Source: Sclerurus mexicanus (taxonomy: Eukaryota > Chordata > Aves > Passeriformes > Furnariidae). Taken from it: DNA of 64,000 bases. Of this stretch, positions 58,901-64,000 are shown piece by piece (the first letter of the stretch is position 1; the number at the start of each line of letters is the position of its first letter). The stretch is from NCBI GenBank assembly GCA_013396755.1, contig VWZF01003703.1:1753969-1817968 (forward strand). Reading direction: 5' to 3'. Below the pieces are notes generated by a model. That model had not been told where the DNA came from and ran no database searches. It saw only the letters and a list, made by a program, of their open reading frames with translations. The position numbers and the translations under genes are program-made.

Positions 58901-61295
58901 CTCCTCGGCCGAGCCCTCTCCCTCCGTGCCACTGGATGTCACCTCTGCAAGAGAAAGGCAGTCAGGGAATGCAAGTCTGAAAAAGACTTAACTCTTCTCT
59001 TGGCAATTTTGTACTCAGCAGCTCAGAGAATGGGAATAAACAGCAAAGGAATAAGGATCTTAAAAATCAGCATAAACAAGCAAGACTCTCTGTTAAAACT
59101 AGGGCTTTACACCTCAGTTTTTACAGCCAGTTATAAAATCACCATTTCCATTCCACACGGGAGGCGTTTCACAGAATCCCTGTACCTTTTTCATCCGAGG
59201 AGAGGGACTCGGCTCCGCTGGAAGACAAAAGGAGTCACACATGAGTAGATGTGCCAATCCCTTCCCACGCTTCCACAGGAGCCAGCGCCATTCTCCCGGC
59301 TCCCTCCCGCTGGCACCGCTCCCAGCCTCTGGCCAGGGAATTGCAGGCTGGAAGGTAACTCAGGGTGGGGGGTCAGTGATTAAACACTAACCTCCTCCAA
59401 CATCACCCCGGCCCTTTCGGGGCTGCCCTGGCTCTGCTGCACAGGATTCCCACCGGCACAAGCCCCCGGCCCCTCTGCCAAGCCCCAGGATTCCGTGCCA
59501 GGCGCCGTTGGATTTGGCAGCAATCCAGTGAGGCAGAGCTCAGATAAACACCGTGGCTCGGATGTGGCAGAGGCTCCAACAGCCCCATCACCCGTTTGTG
59601 GCCTGTGGCAAATTCAGGCCAAGCCTCCAAGGCTTTGGAGGGGGAGGGAAGGGGAGATCTGCTGAGTTCATCGTTTATGGATAAAGATCCGGCTTGGAAA
59701 CCCTTTCCCTGGAGCTCCACAAAGCTGCACGACATCTGTCATGCAGCTCCACCAGAGCTGTGCCGAGGAAGGGAATGGCCCTGGGTGCAGTCACCATAAA
59801 CCAGCAGGTGACATCCAGCTCTCCTGCATGCTGGAGGCAGCAGCGATATTCCAGCCCTCCACCCAGCCCACGGGAAGCTGGAACAGCAGCCCTGCACGGG
59901 CACGCAGGGAAAAAGCATCTATCCCTTTGCTTTTTGGAGGAAGGCGACTGCCACAGTGCCCCCCTGGTGATGCCAAGGGACGCTGGCGATGGTGAAGCCA
60001 AGCTATGGGAGTTGCTGTTCGGCAGCTCAGCCCAGGAGGCTGCTTTTGGCCAGCCCAGGCCGCCCACTGTGCATCCACCACCCGTCTCCTTTCGGGTCCC
60101 AGCTCCTGGGGTGACCTTGGGCATCACCACAGGGGTCCCCTTGGCTGTGCCATGCTGGGGCACTCACACAAAAAAACTGAAGAATAAATGAATAGGAGCA
60201 AAGGCAGAGGCAGGAAAATCAATCCCAAGTGACTGGATTCCTGAGGGACTTGGGGAAGCAATGCCAGCTGGGGATCCCCAGTAGAGGGGTGTGCTCCATG
60301 CTGGAGATGGAAGTTTGTGGGTCAAGGACAGGAGGAACTGGGAAAGAAGTTCCCTCGCAGGAAATTACACAACAGGGTTTATGCTTCCAAACTGTATCTT
60401 AAAAAAACAAAAATAAAAAAAAATAAATTATATATCTCTAAAATATTTGGACATAGCCTGGATATTCCCCAGGCACAGCAGCCGAGCCAAGAGCTGTTTG
60501 TGCAACCCTTCAGCCCTTCCACCAAGTGCTAGCTTGCTGAATTGGGTTTGCTTAAATCACGTTTGGCTTTTAACCCCTCGCAGCTGCATTTCCCGCCTCC
60601 CGAGCTGAAAAACACGCTCCGGAGGGCAGAAACAGGGAGAGAACAACAACAGGAAAAAAAACACAACCAAGCAAACACGCACTGCTAACAGCTAATAACA
60701 GTTCATACGAACTGAGCAGAGAAAAAGGCGCTGCCGCCCTGCCCTTCCCTGCCGGAGGATCCCGGTGGCAGAGGGGGGTTCCCCGCGGCCGCTGGAGCGG
60801 GAGAAGGGCGAGATAAACACGAGCGGTGCTGCCTCCGGTTATGGCAATAACGGGAGCGGCGCCCGGGGGGAGAGGGATCCCGGGGGCAGCGGGGGCTCCG
60901 CGGGGAGAGGGAGCGGAGCCCGGAGGGGTNNNNNNNNNNNNNNNNNNNNNNNNNNNNNNNNNNNNNNNNNNNNNNNNNNNNNNNNNNNNNNNNNNNNNNN
61001 NNNNNNNNNNNNNNNNNNNNNNNNNNNNNNNNNNNNNNNNNNNNNNNNNNNNNNNNNNNNNNNNNNNNNNNNNNNNNNNNNNNNNNNNNNNNNNNNNNNN
61101 NNNNNNNNNNNNNNNNNNNNNNNNNNNNNNNNNNNNNNNNNNNNNNNNNNNNNNNNNNNNNNNNNNNNNNNNNNNNNNNNNNNNNNNNNNNNNNNNNNNN
61201 NNNNNNNNNNNNNNNNNNNNNNNNNNNNNNNNNNNNNNNNNNNNNNNNNNNNNNNNNNNNNNNNNNNNNNNNNNCTCCTGCCCACGGACAGACAT
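49940..61295 (-). CDS. FIIND (ZU5-UPA) plus death-domain protein, NLRP1/CARD8-type FIIND
   Basis: A minus-strand gene with canonical introns. Recognised exons in transcript order are 59217-59186, 58944-58891, 58354-58304, 57099-57052, 56008-55788, 55702-55452, 54301-54167, 53945-53807 (identical extra copy 53102-52964), 52193-52140, 52023-51940, 51232-50963 and 49959-49940, about 450 codons; 61295-61275 may hold the start. The N-terminal exons encode an acidic serine-rich stretch. The next exons form a FIIND: TYQCSLTGLVFEVTG and PWIVGGPLFDVRC in the ZU5 half, the autolysis region SSLSPVGPLL, then KKFVKIDKPPVCQ and VYLEKPDEFTLSLVELDSDA in the UPA half. A basic linker and a death domain (LTDQQLMAVAKQLGRQWREI onward) follow. 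FIIND proteins such as NLRP1 and CARD8 self-cleave and signal cell death, but they end in a CARD; PIDD1 and UNC5 have ZU5-UPA-death-domain order. I cannot assign a name, and an immune cell-death or scaffold role is inference. At least one exon between 57052 and 56008 is needed to fix the phase. Confidence 0.85.
50158..50405 (-). mobile_element. Older CR1 fragment in the last intron of the FIIND-DD gene
   Basis: Shows tagtcatggaattaggttgg and cccaagtgtcacatgcacac. Confidence 0.78.
50476..50725 (-). mobile_element. CR1 fragment of a divergent subfamily
   Basis: Begins catagaatcttggaatgtgc with gggttggaagtgaccttgaa. The 3' limit is approximate. Confidence 0.65.
50963..51232 (-). CDS. FIIND-DD gene, death-domain exon
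   Basis: The exon follows ctttccag and ends G|gtacgg; 270 nt, phase 1-1. It encodes a six-helix death-fold sequence: LTDQQLMAVAKQLGRQWREI, AIECLEMEMKDIEEIRAMEE, KFLVLSKWRDRQQSKGTAGA, then LQRSLGEKAPYELEQMLQ. The LGRQWRE, DIE and L-x-x-W-R-D-R features are typical of death domains (FADD, CRADD, PIDD1 class) and not of CARDs. Confidence 0.9.
51559..51895 (-). mobile_element. CR1 fragment of a divergent subfamily
   Basis: Begins cacagaatgagctgagctgg and carries gaggaggaacctttcctgag. Confidence 0.8.
51940..52023 (-). CDS. FIIND-DD gene, basic linker exon
   Basis: The exon follows ccttcccag and ends G|gtgggg. It encodes VKKRKPDLSILEEEGLHSKK and QKTGGTA. Two basic clusters (KKRK and KKQK) are 14-15 residues apart, resembling a bipartite nuclear localisation signal. 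Confidence 0.8.
52140..52193 (-). CDS. FIIND-DD gene, exon after the UPA
   Basis: The exon follows ctctttcccag and ends A|gtaagt. It completes RERDWIHYDQNKNEQKRSTG; the tryptophan and acidic residues may close the UPA fold. Confidence 0.8.
52466..52948 (+). mobile_element. CR1 tail followed by a second CR1 copy
   Basis: A tail (ggtcccttccaaacaaagcc) is followed by a longer copy starting at gggatggagcagctctgctg and ending ccttccaaaccattccatga. It abuts the donor side of the duplicated UPA exon. Confidence 0.88.
52950..53231. repeat. Duplicated segment A (identical to 53793-54074)
   Basis: 282 bases are repeated at an offset of 843. The copy ends at a single N (53232). It includes the UPA exon. 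Confidence 0.93.
52964..53102 (-). CDS. FIIND-DD gene, UPA exon 2 (copy contiguous with downstream exon)
   Basis: Identical in sequence to 53807-53945, including splice sites. This copy is continuous with the downstream exon at 52193. Including both in one transcript would break the phase (139 nt is 3n+1), which argues that one is artefactual. Confidence 0.8.
53238..53790. repeat. Duplicated segment C (copy of 55204-55756)
   Basis: About 553 bases are repeated at an offset of 1966 with one base difference seen (gggtacct against gggtatct near 53308 and 55274). The copy is bounded by the N bases at 53232 and 53792. Confidence 0.93.
53486..53736 (-). repeat. Duplicate of the FIIND autoproteolysis exon, probable assembly artefact
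   Basis: Same sequence as 55452-55702 with intact splice sites. It sits within a block bounded by single N bases at 53232 and 53792 and lies downstream of the UPA exon, out of order. Spliced into the transcript here, it would not restore a FIIND. Confidence 0.85.
53793..54074. repeat. Duplicated segment B (identical to 52950-53231)
   Basis: Begins directly after N 53792 and runs into unique sequence after 54074, so this copy is contiguous with the upstream exon at 54167-54301. Confidence 0.93.
53807..53945 (-). CDS. FIIND-DD gene, UPA exon 2 (copy contiguous with upstream exon)
   Basis: The exon follows ttgtgtag and ends C|gtgagt. It encodes EIEFVDGSLLKLKSYIEVYL and EKPDEFTLSLVELDSDATVW, then KAKLRE. 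An identical copy at 52964-53102 lies 843 bp away; only one is expected in the real gene. Confidence 0.85.
54167..54301 (-). CDS. FIIND-DD gene, UPA exon
   Basis: The exon follows aaatgttag and ends GAG|gtaagt; 45 codons in phase 0. It encodes DITKAVKHSNKKFVKIDKPP and GKRYRLVCEPEAEVTPE, matching the F-V-x-I-x-K-P-P and Y segments of the NLRP1 UPA half. Confidence 0.92.
55002..55215 (+). repeat. 33-bp tandem repeat in a FIIND-DD gene intron
   Basis: Six and a half copies of gccagtagaatcacctaaac plus accatgcccactg, the fourth copy lacking three bases. It borders the duplicated segment 55204-55756. Confidence 0.92.
55452..55702 (-). CDS. FIIND-DD gene, ZU5/UPA exon with autoproteolysis site
   Basis: The exon follows tgtcccccag and ends AAG|gtgcgg. 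It encodes RGAGVAFKVLHVKGGG, then HVRWVVSSLSPVGPLLQS, then LYKAVDEHPSLSFRVYVATN. The catalytic-type His codon is at 55670-55668 and the Ser codon at 55589-55587, 27 residues apart as in NLRP1 (H1186 and S1213). The residue before the Ser is Leu (55592-55590). Confidence 0.92.
55788..56008 (-). CDS. FIIND-DD gene, ZU5 exon 1
   Basis: The exon follows gcccacgccag and ends G|gtgagt. It encodes AQLDAEGTYQCSLTGLVFEV through LTSLQFPHSLCLA. The series G-[TS]-Y-x-C-x-x-T-G-L-x-F, the W-x-V/I-x-G-P-L-x-D segment and the PH motif line up with the first half of the NLRP1 FIIND. The exon is very CpG-rich. Confidence 0.9.
56539..56584 (-). CDS. Possible linking exon of the FIIND-DD gene
   Basis: A connecting exon of length 3n+1 is required between the phase-1 donor at 57052 and the FIIND exon at 56008. 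This 46-nt segment follows an acceptor-like gtttag, is open in the needed frame (EPVLPPNPAPRKLLG) and restores the phase. Its donor (GG|gtttcc) is weak and the reading is not backed by homology. Bounds are approximate. Confidence 0.2.
57052..57099 (-). CDS. FIIND-DD gene, acidic exon (48 nt)
   Basis: The exon follows ctttcttctag and ends G|gtagga. It encodes DEEQEEKESPPRCNES, phase 1-1. Confidence 0.75.
58304..58354 (-). CDS. FIIND-DD gene, serine-rich exon (51 nt)
   Basis: The acceptor is ttgttaag and the donor G|gtgagc. It encodes GEASSESSSSSSEEES, a Ser/Glu tract, again phase 1-1. Confidence 0.75.
58891..58944 (-). CDS. FIIND-DD gene, acidic exon (54 nt)
   Basis: The exon follows tttctcttgcag and ends G|gtgagc. 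It encodes EVTSSGTEGEGSAEEPPA in phase 1-1. Confidence 0.75.
59186..59217 (-). CDS. FIIND-DD gene, most 5' recognised exon
   Basis: The exon follows tttgtcttccag and ends G|gtacag. It encodes GAESLSSDEK with one leading and one trailing base, so the preceding exon must end with two bases of a codon. Confidence 0.65.
60930..61274. other. Assembly gap (345 N)
   Basis: A continuous N run lies inside a GC-rich region, which is a typical sequencing dropout. It removes part of the probable promoter or first exon of the minus-strand gene. Confidence 0.98.
61275..61295 (-). CDS. Candidate start of the FIIND-death domain gene, truncated by gap
   Basis: On the minus strand ATG at 61295-61293 is preceded by GCCGCG (G at -3) and opens MSVRGQE before running into the N block. 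It sits in a CpG-rich island at the expected 5' end of the minus-strand gene. The link to the downstream exons cannot be checked because of the gap. Confidence 0.35.
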
Positions 61296-61597
61296 CGCGG
61301 CGAGAATCCCGCCGCGGGACCGCCAGGGAAGCGCCGCCCCCTCGGGAGGAGGGACAGACGGCACAGGGAACGCCCCTGGAGCGCGTTATCGCCCCCGAGA
61401 TCCCGGCCTGGGGGGCACTGGGGCACTCAGGTACTGCGGGGATGCTGTAGGGGTACATGTGCTTGTATGTACATCACACTTATGCACACAGCCTGTATAG
61501 ATACAGGCAACTTCATCAATATAGATACACCAGTGATATTCTGCACATATTCTATAGTAGAATAGAATGAGAGTACTATATATATACATACCAGATG

Positions 61598-61845
61598 ATC
61601 AGAGAATAATAGAATGGGTTGAGTTGGAAGGCACCTTAAAGACCATCTCATTCCACCCCGTGCCATGGACAGGGGCACCTCCCACTAGCCCAGGTTGCTC
61701 CAAGACCCATCCAACCTGGCCTTGGACACTTCCAGGGATACAGGGGCAGCCACAGCTTCTCTGGGCACCCTGTGCCAGGGCCTGCCCACCCTCCCAGCCA
61801 GCAATTCCTGCCCAAAATCCCATCCAACCCTGCCCTGTGGCAGTT
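61598..61845 (-). mobile_element. CR1 fragment
   Basis: Begins atcagagaataatagaatgg and ends in the cccaaaatcccatccaaccc block. Confidence 0.9.
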
Positions 61846-64000
61846 GGGATATGCAGTGTCTGTGCTATACGTCATTGTACACTGTATAACACCTCCTCTG
61901 GTGCCTGGGCACAGCCCACAAACTGAGCTGCCAGGCTGGGCATGAGGAGGTGGCAGGGATGGGTCCACACTGCCAGGGGACAGCAGGTTGTGCCTCAGCT
62001 CAGGCACACGTGCTGGCACTGCCACCAGTTTCCTGGTTGATGCCACACAGGAACCCAGACACTGAACACCGGTGAGGAAAGTGCTGCCTGTGCCACTCCC
62101 ATTCCCCTTTGCTAACCCCGAGGGCACTGCCACCCTGATGCCACTCCATCCTCTTCCCTCAGGAAACACCAGGGGCAGCTCCACACGCTGCCAGGGAGTT
62201 CAGGAAGGGAAAACGCCACATCCTGCCATCACAGCTGGCACGTCAGGATCTGCCCCTGAGATGCTGGCAGAGCTGCTTAGAAAAAAAAAAAAAAAAAAAG
62301 AGAAACTACAATCAGAGAAAGAAAAAAACAAGCCCAAACCTGCAGCAGCACATTAAATCATTAAAAAAAAAAATAAAAAAGCTTCTCAACCAGAAGCATT
62401 TTGACAGTAAAGTGCCCCTGGAACATCTCAGGTGCCCACGGAAGTGCAGTAAAGCCTGGAGAGCCAGCAGGGGATGGCACCCACCTCAGCTCTGCACGGC
62501 AGCCCAGCATCCCCGGAGAGCCTGAAAACCCGGGTGTGGTGGGGAATTCCACAGCTTCAGGAGAGCTCCAGACAAGGAAACTCCCCACACCCTCAGTCCC
62601 CACTCCTGCCCCACTTCTCCCAGTCTGGAACCATCCAAAGTCACCTCTGTTTGTGCCCAGACAAGCCCTTTGGAAAGGGGGGAGTATCAGATGTTTGTTT
62701 TAAGGCTATTCCTCTTATTCCAAAGGCTCATCCAGCCCCAGTCCATATCTCAGCATCCTCCTCCTCCCCCTGTGCCCACCCCAAAGCATTTCTGGGATGC
62801 AGGTGGCTCTGGGGTGCCCCTTTCTGTGTCTGCCCAGGGCACCCAGCAGAACCAAAGATAAACTTCAAAAACAAATGTAAGTACTTAAGTAAACACAGTC
62901 CCAAAATGCTTCTCCAAGTGCTCTTGTGCTCAGCTCCTGCCTCCTGGGTGTAAATATGCTAGATTGGGAGCTCTCCGTTGCTGCCTCTCACCCCCAGGCA
63001 TCCAGCCAAAGCCCCCTGCCAGCCCCATGTCACCAAACAATTCTGGAAAATCCATACCCCCAGGAAAACATGCACAGAGCTCATGGGAACACGCTGTAAT
63101 GCTTGGGATGCAAATGGAGTATGTAAAACGGGTCAAAACCCAACCAAATAAACAAACGTTTAATGGGAGATGCTGGAAAAGTGACTTAAAGGGTCATTTT
63201 GGGCAGAGATGAAAATACCAGTGAAGGAAATCCCCTTGTAAGCAACACAGAGGAACTGGCGAATCCAGGCTGGAACAAAAGAAAGGAGGTGGAAAAAGTT
63301 CATGGAGCAACGACACGAGTCTGAAAGTGCAAATATTTGTTCACAACGAAGAGTAAATACGAAAAGAAAAGCAAGACAGAAGGGAAATGAGAAAGGGAAG
63401 GTGGGTGTGTCAGGTCTCTCCCAGCCCCATCCCTTGGATGCCACTCAGAGCTTGCTGAGGGTGGCTGTGCTGAACCAGCGTTTCCTTCCTTTTCCAGACA
63501 TCCTCACACTGAAACGGAATAAGGTATTAATGCAGTAAGCACCCTGCTGCTGTGACAGCACCCAGAACACTGTGACAGCACCCAGTATTCCTAAATGAGC
63601 CCGTGGTGGCAGGCCCAGCCCAGGTGGTCTGTGGGGTCACAGCAGCTCAGTCCAGAACACAGGTTTCTCTGTAAGGGTCTGGTTCTCCACCAAAGGAAGA
63701 TGAACATCAACAAACCTTTCCCAGTTTAAGTGCGCTCAGGCAGCGGTGGAGCGAGGCTGGACCTCAGTTTCCCAAAGCACAACTCATCTTTCCTTCGAGG
63801 ACAGGGACGGTACCGGGAGCGATTTAAGGAATAGCTTTACTGAGCTCTGTCTGAGCCGGTGCTTCCTGCGGAAAGAGAAGCCTGAGGCGGTAATTGTTGC
63901 CCCCGCCGCGGGGCTTTCCTGCCGCTCCAAACCCAGGAGAAACACCTGAATTCCCATCTCCTGGCAACCCCAGGGGCAGCCGGCAAAGCCTCCCCCGAGG
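61846..64000. other. Flank beyond the FIIND-DD gene
   Basis: No gene was recognised. A 20-base A tract lies at 62281 and a second A-rich stretch at 62362. The last 200 bases are mildly GC-rich with a potential GT donor (gaggcg|gtaatt near 63889), too weak to call. Confidence 0.5.

Larger units (their letters stand above)
60560..61440. promoter_or_regulatory. CpG-rich island, probable promoter of the minus-strand gene
   Basis: Dense CG dinucleotides flank a 345-N gap on both sides (60720-60928 and 61275-61410). It lies upstream of the first recognised minus-strand exon (59217) and is the only such island in the last 16 kb. The island could also drive a divergent transcript. Confidence 0.55.

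Noticed and set aside
60570..61565. Long open frames across the 345-N block
   Set aside because: Most of their length is N and therefore meaningless.
63840..63960. Possible first exon of a next gene at the right edge
   Set aside because: Only a mild GC rise and a weak donor; no homology or clear reading frame.

Overview
The window is nuclear DNA from a bird, most likely a neoavian and possibly a passerine. It carries many 3'-truncated CR1 LINE copies, which are the dominant avian interspersed repeat. Coding sequence is split into small GT-AG exons, and two well-known vertebrate genes lie in their usual order, SCHIP1 followed by IL12A on the + strand. No bacterial features, tRNA, rRNA or CRISPR arrays were seen. 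Several N positions and one 345-base N block mark assembly gaps.

Positions 1-29154 look like intron, or 5' territory, of SCHIP1 / IQCJ-SCHIP1. The stretch holds scattered CR1 fragments, simple repeats, possible conserved noncoding blocks, and a CpG-rich island near 18.8-19.5 kb with a possible in-phase alternative first exon. Six exons between 29155 and 33929 encode the conserved 234-residue C-terminal part of schwannomin-interacting protein 1, followed by a 3' UTR with a poly(A) signal at 34465. The 34.5-44.4 kb interval is intergenic, with CR1 copies and a 59-bp tandem repeat.

IL12A (interleukin-12 p35) occupies 44700-47769 in five in-phase coding exons (246 residues). It has a TATA box, kB-like sites upstream, minisatellites in introns 1 and 4, and an AU-rich 3' UTR that contains a CR1 tail. 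It has a single 42-nt exon where mammals have two, and it lacks both partners of one mammalian intrachain disulfide.

On the minus strand, converging on IL12A, is a multi-exon gene from about 61.3 kb to 48.9 kb. It encodes an acidic serine-rich N-terminal region, a FIIND (ZU5-UPA) domain of the NLRP1/CARD8 type, a basic linker and a C-terminal death domain. The His and Ser of the autoproteolytic site are kept at the same spacing as in NLRP1, but the residue before the Ser is Leu rather than Phe. I cannot give it an established name, and it is the most interesting item here. Its middle (52950-54074) contains an N-bounded duplication that looks like an assembly artefact, and its probable promoter and first exon abut the 345-N gap. 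Beyond it, 61.3-64 kb holds one CR1 and no recognisable gene.
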